Source: Sphingobium lactosutens DS20 (lineage in GTDB: Bacteria > Pseudomonadota > Alphaproteobacteria > Sphingomonadales > Sphingomonadaceae). From it: a stretch of DNA of 64,000 bases. Where the stretch lies: contig NZ_ATDP01000098.1 in assembly GCF_000445105.1 (NCBI RefSeq), forward strand, positions 91,656 through 155,655. The letters run 5' to 3'. How positions within the stretch are numbered: position 1 is the first letter of the stretch; the number at the start of each line of letters is the position of its first letter. Positions 25,804 to 32,495 of the stretch are shown piece by piece. The notes under the pieces were generated by a model. That model was not told where the DNA came from, did no database searches, and saw nothing but the letters and a program-made list of their open reading frames with translations. A program made the position numbers and the translations under genes.

Positions 25804-26850
25804 TCACGCCGCGATGTGCATGGGTTCGAGGCCCGCCAAGCGCGTCACGACCGGCAGTTCGGGCACCGCGCGCGGCTTGTGACCGGCCAGCGCCTTCGCC
25901 ACCGCGCCGATATGGGCAGGCGTCGTGCCGCAGCAGCCGCCGACCATGTTGACCAGCCCCTCGTCCACCCAGTCGCGGATCAGCTTCGCGGTGGTTTCGG
26001 GCAGCTCGTCATATTGGCCCAGCTCATTGGGCAGGCCGGCGTTGGGATAGGCCAGGATCAGCGTGTCGGCATTTCTCGACAATTCGGCCAGATAGGGCCG
26101 CAGCAGGTCCGCCCCGAACGCGCAGTTCACGCCGATGGTCAGCGGCTTCAAATGGCGCAGCGAATACCAGAAGGCGTTGATCGTATGGCCCGACAGGTTG
26201 CGGCCGGACATGTCGGTGATGGTGAAGCTGAGCATCAGCGGCACGGAGCGTCCGGCCGCCGCCTCGGCCTCGCGCGCGGCCATGCCCGCCGCCTTGGCGT
26301 TCAGCGTATCGAAACAGGTTTCGACCAGCAGGAAATCGACACCGCCCGCGATCAGCGCGTCGCACTGTTCGCGATAATCGGCCTTGAGCGTATCATAGTC
26401 GACTTCGCGATAGGCGGGGTCGTTGACGTCGGGCGAGATGGAAAGCGTCTTGTTGGTCGGGCCGATCGATCCGCAGACGAAGCGGGGCCTGCCATCCTTC
26501 GCGCTTGCCTTTTCGCACGCCGAACGGGCCAGCTTCGCAGCGGCGACATTGATGTCCCAAACCAGATGTTCGCAGCCATAATCGGCCATGGCGATCTTGG
26601 TCGAGGAAAAGGTGTTGGTTTCGATCATGTCGGCGCCGGCATCGAGATAGGCGGTGTGAATGCCCTCCACGATATTGGGGCGCGTCAGGCAGAGCAGGTC
26701 GTTATTGCCCTTCTGGTCCTTCGCCAGATCGAGGTCGCCGCGATAATCGGCTTCGGTCAGGCCATGTTTCTGGATCGAGGTGCCATAGCCGCCGTCAAAG
26801 ATCAGGATCTTTTCGGCGGCCAGTTGGCGGAATGTCTGTTCGGCGGTCAT
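25804..26850 (-). CDS. Homocysteine S-methyltransferase domain protein (split MetH N-part)
   Basis: Protein of 348 residues equal to the N-terminal homocysteine-binding barrel of MetH. It opens [14 protein letters not shown]. Zinc ligands are visible as the cysteine in L-V-E-T-C-F-D-T-L and the double cysteine in G-G-C-C-G-T-T-P near the C-terminus. It supplies homocysteine activation to the folate/B12 protein encoded just downstream. The start at 26,850 follows a GGGGAC-GAG stretch. The frame upstream is open only because it runs through REP-like element C, whose translation is not protein-like. It follows metF in the same direction. Confidence 0.93.
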   Translation of the reverse strand: MTAEQTFRQLAAEKILIFDGGYGTSIQKHGLTEADYRGDLDLAKDQKGNNDLLCLTRPNIVEGIHTAYLDAGADMIETNTFSSTKIAMADYGCEHLVWDINVAAAKLARSACEKASAKDGRPRFVCGSIGPTNKTLSISPDVNDPAYREVDYDTLKADYREQCDALIAGGVDFLLVETCFDTLNAKAAGMAAREAEAAAGRSVPLMLSFTITDMSGRNLSGHTINAFWYSLRHLKPLTIGVNCAFGADLLRPYLAELSRNADTLILAYPNAGLPNELGQYDELPETTAKLIRDWVDEGLVNMVGGCCGTTPAHIGAVAKALAGHKPRAVPELPVVTRLAGLEPMHIAA

Positions 26851-26876
26851 CGTCTCGTCCCCGCTTTTGGAAAAAT

Positions 26877-26981
26877 CCGTTCGTGCTGAGTAGAGGCTGA
26901 GCTTGTCGAAGCCTCGTATCGAAGCGCCTATCCTTCGATACGCCATTTCGACTTCGCTCAATGGCTACTCAGGACGAACGG
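26877..26981. repeat. REP-like palindromic element C
   Basis: A 105-base imperfect palindrome between metF and the first metH half. The outer arms are CCGTTCGTGCTGAGTAG (from 26,877) and CTACTCAGGACGAACGG (to 26,981). An internal TATCGAAG/CTTCGATA pair lies near the middle. It matches element A at 9,795 closely in both arms and layout. It lies wholly between genes, 13 bases after the metF stop. Confidence 0.85.
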
Positions 26982-26994
26982 CTGATAAAATTCA

Positions 26995-27903
26995 TCACGC
27001 CACTATCTCAGCCGCCACCTTGGGCCTTAAACCCAGCAGATGGCAGATCGCATAGCTATGTTCCGCCCGGTTGAGCGTGTAGAAATGAAAGTCGCGCACG
27101 CCGCCTTCATAGAGTTTGCGGCAGAGTTCCGCCGCGAGCGTCGCGGATATCAACTGACGGGCGGCGGGGCGATCGTCCAGGCCTTCGAACAGGCGCCCCA
27201 TCCAGGCGGGCACATCGGTGTTGCACATGGCCGCCATGCGCTGGACCGCGGCGAAATTGCCGACCGGCATGATGCCGGGCACGATTTCCGCGTCGATGCC
27301 GGCGGCGCGCACCTGATCCATGAAGCGGAAATAGGTGTCGGGTTCGAAGAAGAATTGGGTGATGGCGCGGGTCGCCCCCGCGTCCAGCTTGCGCTTGAGA
27401 TTGTCGAGATCGCTTTGCGCATCGCGGGCGTCAGGATGAACCTCGGGATAGGCGGACACGGAAATTTCGAAAGGGTGACGCTTCATCAGCCCTTCGACCA
27501 GATCGGCCGCGCCGGCATAGCCATCGGGATGCGCTTCGAACCGTCCGCCCTGTTCGGGCGGATCGCCGCGCAGCGCGACGATGTGGCGCACCCCGGCCTG
27601 CCAATAGGCGTCGGCAATCTCGTCAATCTCGCTCTTGCTGGCGGCGACGCAAGTCAGGTGCGCGGCGGCAGCAAGCGGCGTTTCCCGCGCGATCCGGGCG
27701 ACCGTATTATGCGTGCGCTCCCGCGTCGATCCGCCCGCGCCATAGGTGACGGACACGAAGCGGGGCGCAAGCGGCGCGAGCGTTTCGATCGCCGACCAGA
27801 GCTGCGCCTCCATCTTTTCCGTCTTGGGCGGGAAAAATTCGAAGCTGACGCGCGCATCGCCGGCCAGATCCGCATAAAGGGGCACGCGATCGTCAATGGT
27901 CAT
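26995..27903 (-). CDS. metF: 5,10-methylenetetrahydrofolate reductase
   Basis: Protein of 302 residues, a FAD-containing barrel that reduces methylene- to methyl-tetrahydrofolate, the methyl donor for MetH. Family sequence includes V-S-F-E-F-F-P-P-K-T-E-K-M with the catalytic glutamate. V-S-V-T-Y-G-A-G-G-S-T-R-E-R-T, H-I-V-A-L-R-G-D-P-P and the late Y-T-L-N-R-A-E ending follow. The ATG at 27,903 overlaps the stop of the ArsR-methyltransferase gene as ATGA, so the two are translationally coupled. A long upstream extension of the same frame is an artefact over the neighbouring gene. Confidence 0.96.
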   Translation of the reverse strand: MTIDDRVPLYADLAGDARVSFEFFPPKTEKMEAQLWSAIETLAPLAPRFVSVTYGAGGSTRERTHNTVARIARETPLAAAAHLTCVAASKSEIDEIADAYWQAGVRHIVALRGDPPEQGGRFEAHPDGYAGAADLVEGLMKRHPFEISVSAYPEVHPDARDAQSDLDNLKRKLDAGATRAITQFFFEPDTYFRFMDQVRAAGIDAEIVPGIMPVGNFAAVQRMAAMCNTDVPAWMGRLFEGLDDRPAARQLISATLAAELCRKLYEGGVRDFHFYTLNRAEHSYAICHLLGLRPKVAAEIVA

Positions 27904-28871
27904 GCGGATATCCGTCGTTCGAGCGGCAGGACATCGGCGCTCTTGCGCCGCCCCAGCCACAGTTGCACCGTCAATTCCTGTCCTGGCAGGCGTTCCACCT
28001 GTTCCAGGACCAGGCCCGCATCCGCGAACCAGCCTTCCATCTGGGCATCGGCAAAACCGAGCCGCGCATGCTGGTCGCGGGTGCGCAATTCTTCCCGCTG
28101 ATGCGGGGCGAAATCGGCGATCAGGACGCGGCCATCGCGGGCGGTCACGCGCGCCGCTTCGGCAATGACGCTTTCGGGCGCTTGGGCATAATGAAGCACC
28201 TGATGGCACAGCACCGTGTCGATGCTGCCGGATTCCATCGGCAGGGACAGGAAATCGCCCAGCAACAGCGCATATTTGTCACCTGCATCCTGCGGCAATT
28301 TGGCGCGGGCGAGGCGCAGCATATCGGGGCTGCGATCCAGAGCCGTCACTTGGCGCGCTTCGTCGCCGAACAATTCGATCATCCGCCCGGTGCCGGTGCC
28401 GATGTCGAGCAAATGGCCGATCGGTTCGCGCGCCAGCAGCGCGGTCATCGCCGCTTCCACCTGCGCTTCGGGCACGTGGAGCGAGCGGATCGCGTCCCAT
28501 TCGTCGGCATGTTCGGCGAAATAGGCCTCGGCCGCGCGCGCCCGCTCCGCCCGCACCGCCGACAGACGCGCGAGATCGGCCGCCTGCCACAGCGCTTCGG
28601 GTTGCGAAGGTTCGATCCGATCGAACAGCGTGAGAAAAGGCGCGAGGCCCTGCTCGCGCGCCAGGCGCAGGAACACCCAATTGCCCTCCTTGCGCCGCTC
28701 GACAAGGCCGGCTTCGGCAAGGATGCGGACATGGCGGGATACGCGGGGCTGGCTTTGCCCGACGACCTGCGCGATTTCCCCCACCGCCAGTTCCATCGCG
28801 CGCAACAAATGCACGATCCGCAATCGCGTCGGGTCGCCGAGCGCCCGGAAAATATCGAGAGCGGAGTGCAT
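27900..28871 (-). CDS. ArsR-type regulator fused to SAM methyltransferase (SahR-like)
   Basis: Protein of 323 residues. Residues 1-85 form an ArsR winged helix: F-R-A-L-G-D-P-T-R-L-R-I-V-H-L-L, then the recognition region Q-S-Q-P-R-V-S-R-H-V-R-I-L-A-E-A-G-L-V. Residues from about 130 form a class I methyltransferase domain with L-L-D-I-G-T-G-T-G-R-M and the later D-T-V-L-C-H-Q-V-L-H-Y. Such fusions head methionine-cycle operons in alphaproteobacteria. A role in sensing S-adenosylmethionine or S-adenosylhomocysteine, like SahR, is inferred. It is first in the operon with metF and the split metH, and a perfect palindrome lies just upstream, suggesting autoregulation. Confidence 0.88.
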   Translation of the reverse strand: MHSALDIFRALGDPTRLRIVHLLRAMELAVGEIAQVVGQSQPRVSRHVRILAEAGLVERRKEGNWVFLRLAREQGLAPFLTLFDRIEPSQPEALWQAADLARLSAVRAERARAAEAYFAEHADEWDAIRSLHVPEAQVEAAMTALLAREPIGHLLDIGTGTGRMIELFGDEARQVTALDRSPDMLRLARAKLPQDAGDKYALLLGDFLSLPMESGSIDTVLCHQVLHYAQAPESVIAEAARVTARDGRVLIADFAPHQREELRTRDQHARLGFADAQMEGWFADAGLVLEQVERLPGQELTVQLWLGRRKSADVLPLERRISA

Positions 28872-28880
28872 GGAGAGATC

Positions 28881-28900
28881 ATATAAAGAAATCTTTATAT
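28881..28900. promoter_or_regulatory. Operator palindrome upstream of the ArsR-methyltransferase/met operon
   Basis: Perfect inverted repeat ATATAAAGA-AA-TCTTTATAT, with 9-base arms and a 2-base spacer, ending 10 bases upstream of the ATG at 28,871. It is strongly AT-rich in GC-rich surroundings. The position fits binding by the encoded ArsR-type protein to repress its own operon. It resembles my recollection of SahR-type methionine-cycle operators, which I could not verify here. Confidence 0.75.
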
Positions 28901-29086
28901 ACGTCAATGCCCGTCATTTCCGCGACGAACCAAGCGTAACGACCCCCGCCAACCCTTGCTTTGCGATGAATGGGATTGCCTTGCCCCGATCAACGCATTA
29001 CGAATCGCGGCGCAGGCGCAATGGGGGGTGAGCTTTTCTCCGAGAGTTGTCTGCATCTTTTTTTTCTCAGAGAGGGGTTGTTGCCC

Positions 29087-29305
29087 ATGACCAAGTCGAT
29101 TGCTCTTTCGCTCGTTCTCGCCGCTTCGCTCGGCCTGGCTGCCTGCAGTGGCAACCATGAAGAAAACGCCGCCAACATGGCTGCCAACGCTGCCGAGAAT
29201 GCGTCGAACGCGGCCGACAACGCCATGAACGCCGCGATGAACGCCGCTGACGATGCCGCCAACGCCGCGTCGAACGCGACGAACAACGTCGCGAACGCGA
29301 TGTAA
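29087..29305 (+). CDS. Ala/Asn-rich small lipoprotein
   Basis: Protein of 72 residues. A lipoprotein signal (M-T-K-S-I-A-L-S-L-V-L-A-A-S with lipobox L-A-A-C) is followed by a mature part made almost only of A, N, D, E, M and S. The motif N-A-A repeats every three to seven residues, as in N-M-A-A-N-A-A-E-N-A-S-N-A-A-D. This spacing predicts an amphipathic helix or coiled coil, comparable in principle to the Lpp lipoprotein, though no sequence relationship is claimed. A clear intrinsic terminator follows at 29,332. GAGGGG lies upstream of the ATG. Function unknown. Confidence 0.75.
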   Translation: MTKSIALSLVLAASLGLAACSGNHEENAANMAANAAENASNAADNAMNAAMNAADDAANAASNATNNVANAM

Positions 29306-29331
29306 TTGTCCCTGACCAGGGAAGAATTTGT

Positions 29332-29367
29332 AAAAGGGGTCGCTCCGGCAACGGGGCGGCCCCTTTT
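29332..29367 (+). terminator. Intrinsic terminator after small lipoprotein gene
   Basis: AAAAGGGG (29,332-29,339) pairs with CCCCTTTT (29,360-29,367). Additional G/C pairing in TCGC/GGCGG lies around a short loop. The 3' arm ends in four T, giving a standard Rho-independent structure. The symmetrical A and T runs could also work in the other direction. Confidence 0.75.
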
Positions 29368-29383
29368 CCATGGGAGAGTGCCG

Positions 29384-29620
29384 ATGCGCTATCTGTCGGG
29401 GCTGATGTTTCTGACGCTGCTCAATGGGTGCGGATCATCGGAGAGCGACGGCGTGGGCGGCGTCAGCGCGAGCGACGCGCGCGCCCTCAATGAAGCTGCT
29501 GCGATGCTGGACGCGCGCGTCGGCGTGACGGACGACAAGGCGGGGGATCTCAATCCCGCAGCGCGCATGGCGGCGGACCGTCAGCGCGGCCAGGCGCCGG
29601 AGAGCAAGCCGGCACAATGA
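29384..29620 (+). CDS. Small lipoprotein, unknown
   Basis: Protein of 78 residues with a short lipoprotein signal peptide (M-R-Y-L-S-G-L-M-F-L-T-L-L, lipobox L-N-G-C). A hydrophilic region rich in Ala, Asp and Arg follows, with A-L-N-E-A-A-A-M-L-D-A-R. GGGAGAG lies upstream of the ATG. No family is recognised. It sits between two intrinsic terminators and so is probably transcribed on its own from the short gap after 29,367 or by read-through from the lipoprotein gene upstream. Confidence 0.65.
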   Translation: MRYLSGLMFLTLLNGCGSSESDGVGGVSASDARALNEAAAMLDARVGVTDDKAGDLNPAARMAADRQRGQAPESKPAQ

Positions 29621-29650
29621 AGGGCCGCCCCGGCGGGGGACGGCCCTTCC
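29620..29650. terminator. Intrinsic terminator between convergent genes
   Basis: AAGGGCCG (29,620-29,627) pairs with CGGCCCTT (29,641-29,648), followed by CCTTT. The stem directly overlaps the lipoprotein stop codon. It stands between that gene and the minus-strand glycine-zipper gene, so it may serve both directions. Confidence 0.65.
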
Positions 29651-29671
29651 TTTACTGCCAGCCAGGCTGGC

Positions 29672-30082
29672 TTAGCAGTTGCGGTCGATCGCGCGACCGG
29701 CAAGGGCGCCGACGCCAGCGCCGATGATCGCGCCAGCCGTACCGTCGCCACGACCGTAGCGACCCGAATTGCGACCGACCTCATTACCGAGCAGGCCACC
29801 GGCGATCGCGCCGATGATGGTGCCGCCCGTGCCATTATCCCGGCAGCGATAGCCGCCACGATAGCCGCGATAATAATTGTTGCGGTAATAGCGCTCGCCG
29901 CGATAGCCGCGATAATGGTCACCGCGATAGCCGCGATACCCCCGATTATATCCGCGATAATGATCGCCCCGGTCATAGCCGCGATAATGGTCGCGGGCCA
30001 TGGCGGGCGTGGCGGTGACGGCAAGGGAAGCAGCGCCCATCGCAAGAGCGGCTCCCATATTTACAAGAAACTTCATCTTCAT
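29672..30082 (-). CDS. Glycine-zipper 2TM-domain protein with RGY repeats
   Basis: Protein of 136 residues in three parts. A signal peptide ends at about residue 29 (P-A-M-A-R). A Tyr/Arg/Gly-rich region (about 30-80) follows, built from repeats such as D-H-Y-R-G-Y and N-R-G-Y-R-G-Y. A glycine-zipper domain comes last, with G-G-T-I-I-G-A-I-A-G-G-L-L-G-N-E-V-G and A-G-A-I-I-G-A-G-V-G-A-L-A-G. Glycine-zipper 2TM proteins (Rick_17kDa/SlyB-like) are outer-membrane or periplasmic and often lipoproteins; this one lacks a lipobox. GGAGGAG precedes the ATG. The RGY region is unusual and might bind polyanions or crosslink by tyrosine; that is speculation. Confidence 0.82.
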   Translation of the reverse strand: MKMKFLVNMGAALAMGAASLAVTATPAMARDHYRGYDRGDHYRGYNRGYRGYRGDHYRGYRGERYYRNNYYRGYRGGYRCRDNGTGGTIIGAIAGGLLGNEVGRNSGRYGRGDGTAGAIIGAGVGALAGRAIDRNC

Positions 30083-30273
30083 GGCGGTTGCTCCTCCAGA
30101 AAAAATTATCTCATCGGCGAAGCGTCAAGAACGGGATTCGCCATTGATTGACGTCTTTATGCCCGATCGGGTTTGAGCCATCGCTGAATGGCGCTGTCAG
30201 CCAGCGTTCACCTGATGGCGACCCGTCACTGCTTTGCTGCGTCCTGCCGCATATTGCCCTAAGCGGGGCGGCG

Positions 30274-31263
30274 ATGAGCCGAATCCTGATCATCCTGGCG
30301 CTGGCGATGCTGCTATGGCCCGCGCCCCACCCCGGAAAGCCCGCAGCGGTGCGCGCCGGGACGTTGCTGGTCAGCGCGCGCGCGTTGCCGCTGGACAGCA
30401 CCGATCCGGCGCGGCGCAGGATCGGCACGCTCACATATCTGGGCGGGTGGGAGTTGCAGAGCGCCCATCCCGGCTTTGGCGGCATATCCGCATTGCTGGC
30501 CGCAGCGCCTGGCGAAATGCTGGCATTGAGCGATTCAGGCATATTGATGGGATTTCACGTCGGCGACGGACCGCATCTGCGCCGACCGTTCATCGCCCCC
30601 CTGCCCGTTCGCCCGCGGGATCGGCACCGGCCATGGTGGGCGTGGGATTCAGAATCGCTGACCCACGATCCTGCCACGGATCGTTACTGGGTGGGCTTTG
30701 AGCTGCAACAGTCCATCTGTCGCTATGGCCCCGGTTTCGCGCGGGTGGAAGCGTGCCGAACCTGGCCGCAGATCGCCGCCTGGCCCAAGACCGGATCGAT
30801 CGAATCGCTTGCCCGGTTGCCCGACGGACGCTTCATCGCGATCGGCGAAATGGGCATGACGGCGGAAGGGCGGCACGAGGCGCTGCTCTTCCCTGGCGAT
30901 CCGGCCGATGCCGCAACCGGCAATCCCGTCCCGCTGCGCTATACCCCGCCCCGGGGATACAGGCCGACCGATGCGGTGGCGCTGGACGCGCGCCACTTGC
31001 TGGTGCTCCACCGCCGCCTGACGTTGCAGGACCTGTTCACCGCGACGATCGCCATCGTCGACCTGCCCCCGATCCTGTCGCCGGGCACGATCCTGAAAGG
31101 CCGCACGCTCGCTCGGCTGGCGCCGCCGCTGCTGGCCGACAATTTCGAAGGAATGACGGTGACGCGCGAAGGGGGGCGGCCGGTCCTGTGGATCATATCC
31201 GACGACAATCACGAATTTTTCCAGCGCACCCTGCTGCTGAAATTCGCCTTGCGGATGATGTGA
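30274..31263 (+). CDS. Esterase-like activity of phytase family protein, exported
   Basis: Protein of 329 residues with a signal-like N-terminus (R-I-L-I-I-L-A-L-A-M-L-L-W-P) and the beta-propeller-like 'esterase-like activity of phytase' domain (PF13449). Typical segments are H-P-G-F-G-G-I-S-A-L-L-A, the middle D-S-E-S-L-T-H-D-P-A-T-D-R-Y-W-V-G-F-E and S-I-E-S-L-A-R-L-P-D-G-R-F. N-F-E-G-M-T-V and L-W-I-I-S-D-D-N follow. Enzymatic activity is not proven for most members. The ATG at 30,274 starts the signal; the frame extends further upstream without protein-like content. Confidence 0.84.
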   Translation: MSRILIILALAMLLWPAPHPGKPAAVRAGTLLVSARALPLDSTDPARRRIGTLTYLGGWELQSAHPGFGGISALLAAAPGEMLALSDSGILMGFHVGDGPHLRRPFIAPLPVRPRDRHRPWWAWDSESLTHDPATDRYWVGFELQQSICRYGPGFARVEACRTWPQIAAWPKTGSIESLARLPDGRFIAIGEMGMTAEGRHEALLFPGDPADAATGNPVPLRYTPPRGYRPTDAVALDARHLLVLHRRLTLQDLFTATIAIVDLPPILSPGTILKGRTLARLAPPLLADNFEGMTVTREGGRPVLWIISDDNHEFFQRTLLLKFALRMM

Positions 31264-31285
31264 CCGCTGGCTCCGCGAAAGGACG

Positions 31286-31313
31286 CAAAAAAGCGGCCCG
31301 TTCCCAGGCCGCT
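31286..31313 (-). terminator. Intrinsic terminator of rpmB
   Basis: AGCGGCC (31,292-31,298) pairs with GGCCGCT (31,307-31,313). On the minus strand the stem is followed by a run of six T, the complement of AAAAAA before 31,293. This fits a terminator for rpmB, whose stop is 27 bases upstream on that strand. Confidence 0.8.
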
Positions 31314-31339
31314 CATTCACCGAAACGAATCGGACAGGA

Positions 31340-31633
31340 TCAGGCCGCGGCGGCGGCCTTCTTCTTGACGATGTCGCGCTTGAGGCGACGGGCCTTGAGC
31401 GAGAGCTTGTCGTCGCTGGTCTTGACCAGCCAGTTGTCGAGGCCGCCATTATGTTCGACCGAACGCAGGCCATGGGTCGACACGCGCAGCTTCACGGTCG
31501 TTTCCAGCGCTTCGGAGATCAGCGAGACGTTCTGCAGGTTGGGCAGGAACACACGCTTGGTCTTGTTATTGGCGTGGGACACATTGTGACCCACCTGGCG
31601 GCCCTTGCCGGTCAGCTCGCAGATGCGCGACAT
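31340..31633 (-). CDS. rpmB: 50S ribosomal protein L28
   Basis: Protein of 97 residues with the bacterial L28 sequence. It has the N-terminal [11 protein letters not shown], the [16 protein letters not shown] segment, and a basic C-terminus with [13 protein letters not shown]. It is a structural component of the large ribosomal subunit near the E site. The ATG at 31,633 begins the family sequence; AAAGG lies upstream. A promoter-like pair and an intrinsic terminator bracket it, so it is probably monocistronic. Confidence 0.97.
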   Translation of the reverse strand: MSRICELTGKGRQVGHNVSHANNKTKRVFLPNLQNVSLISEALETTVKLRVSTHGLRSVEHNGGLDNWLVKTSDDKLSLKARRLKRDIVKKKAAAAA

Positions 31634-31677
31634 AGTCTGTTCAACCTTTGAATTCGGGTTCGTTCGGAAAGCCGCGC

Positions 31678-31705
31678 CAATAACGGGATTCCCTGCGGCC
31701 GTCAA
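31678..31705 (-). promoter_or_regulatory. Candidate promoter of rpmB
   Basis: On the minus strand TTGACG (31,700-31,705) and TTATTG (31,678-31,683) are separated by 16 bases, about 45 bases upstream of the rpmB start. TTGAC is a good -35 match; the -10 is weaker. Confidence 0.5.
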
Positions 31706-31777
31706 CCCGGATGGGGTGGCACGCAACCCTTTCGCTCAGCGCAGCGTTTGACCTGGGTTACAGCAAAGGAGGGCGGA

Positions 31778-31999
31778 ATGCGACTCATTGGTGGATTGTT
31801 GGTCATTATCCTGCTGGTGCTGGCGGGTGGCATCGCGACCGGATTCATCGACCTGCAGCGCACGCAATCGGGCAGCCTGCCCGAAGTGTCGGTGCGTGGC
31901 GGATCGCTGCCCAAATATGAGGCCAATGTCGCCAAGGTCGAGGTCGGCACCCGCAACGAAACGGTCGAAGTGCCGACCGTGGATGTGCGCAAGCCCTGA
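31778..31999 (+). CDS. Small single-helix membrane protein, unknown
   Basis: Protein of 73 residues. One N-terminal hydrophobic helix (L-I-G-G-L-L-V-I-I-L-L-V-L-A-G-G-I-A-T-G-F) is followed by a polar extracytoplasmic tail with R-T-Q-S-G-S-L-P-E-V-S-V-R-G-G and V-E-V-G-T-R-N-E-T-V-E-V-P. A strong ribosome site (AAAGGAGG) six bases before the ATG makes translation very likely. I recognise no named family. It precedes tadA by 37 bases in the same direction. Confidence 0.75.
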   Translation: MRLIGGLLVIILLVLAGGIATGFIDLQRTQSGSLPEVSVRGGSLPKYEANVAKVEVGTRNETVEVPTVDVRKP

Positions 32000-32036
32000 T
32001 ATTCCGATCGCCGTTCAGATGCGCTAGGGGCGGATC

Positions 32037-32495
32037 ATGGCTGCGCCCTTCCCCCTGCCCGCCCCGATGCGCCGTGCGCTGGAACTGGCGCTACGGGCGC
32101 AGGAGGCGGAGGAAGTGCCGATCGGCGCTGTGGTGACGCGGAACGGCGTCATCATTGGCGAGGGCGAGAATCGCAACCGGCGCGATCGCGACCCGACCGC
32201 CCATGCGGAGATCGTCGCGATGCGAGCCGCTGCGGCTTATCTTGACGATTTTCGACTGACGGGGTGCGACCTGTGGGTGACGCTGGAGCCCTGCCCGATG
32301 TGTGCGGGCGCCATTTCCCATGCGCGCATCGCGCGGCTTTATTACGGGGCGGCGGACCCCAAGGGCGGCGCGATCGAGCAGGGGCCGCGCCTTTTCATGC
32401 AGCCCCAATGCCTGCACCGACCCGAAGTCTATGGCGGGCTTGCCCAAGCGGACGCGTCAGCTTTGTTGCGCGATTTTTTTGCTGCCCGCCGGTGA
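32037..32495 (+). CDS. tadA: tRNA adenosine(34) deaminase
   Basis: Protein of 152 residues of the cytidine/deoxycytidylate deaminase superfamily. The zinc-binding and proton-relay signature H-A-E-I-V-A-M and the paired cysteines in E-P-C-P-M-C-A-G-A are present. The layout and length are those of TadA, which converts A34 to inosine in tRNA-Arg. Guanine deaminase-like relatives cannot be wholly excluded. Its last 39 bases overlap the end of the convergent 632-residue membrane protein. Confidence 0.9.
   Translation: MAAPFPLPAPMRRALELALRAQEAEEVPIGAVVTRNGVIIGEGENRNRRDRDPTAHAEIVAMRAAAAYLDDFRLTGCDLWVTLEPCPMCAGAISHARIARLYYGAADPKGGAIEQGPRLFMQPQCLHRPEVYGGLAQADASALLRDFFAARR

Noticed and set aside
22943..25882. 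Very long open frame on the plus strand across the metH region
   Set aside because: It is antisense to metH, which has complete family motifs. The antisense product lacks domains and is Asp/His/Arg-rich, as expected from reverse reading of GC-rich codons.
23084..26850. Possibility that metH is one gene broken by a frameshift
   Set aside because: The two halves have separate starts and stops, are 119 bases apart with a repeat between, and each ends at a domain boundary. This fits a natural split gene.
29870..29995. Short regularly repeated DNA resembling a small CRISPR-like or tandem array
   Set aside because: Repeats are in frame within a coding region for R-G-Y motifs; there are no equal-length unique spacers or cas genes.
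30083..30273. TTGACG-containing gap upstream of the glycine-zipper gene as a promoter
   Set aside because: The only nearby -10-like TAATTT is 14 bases away, too short for a confident pair.
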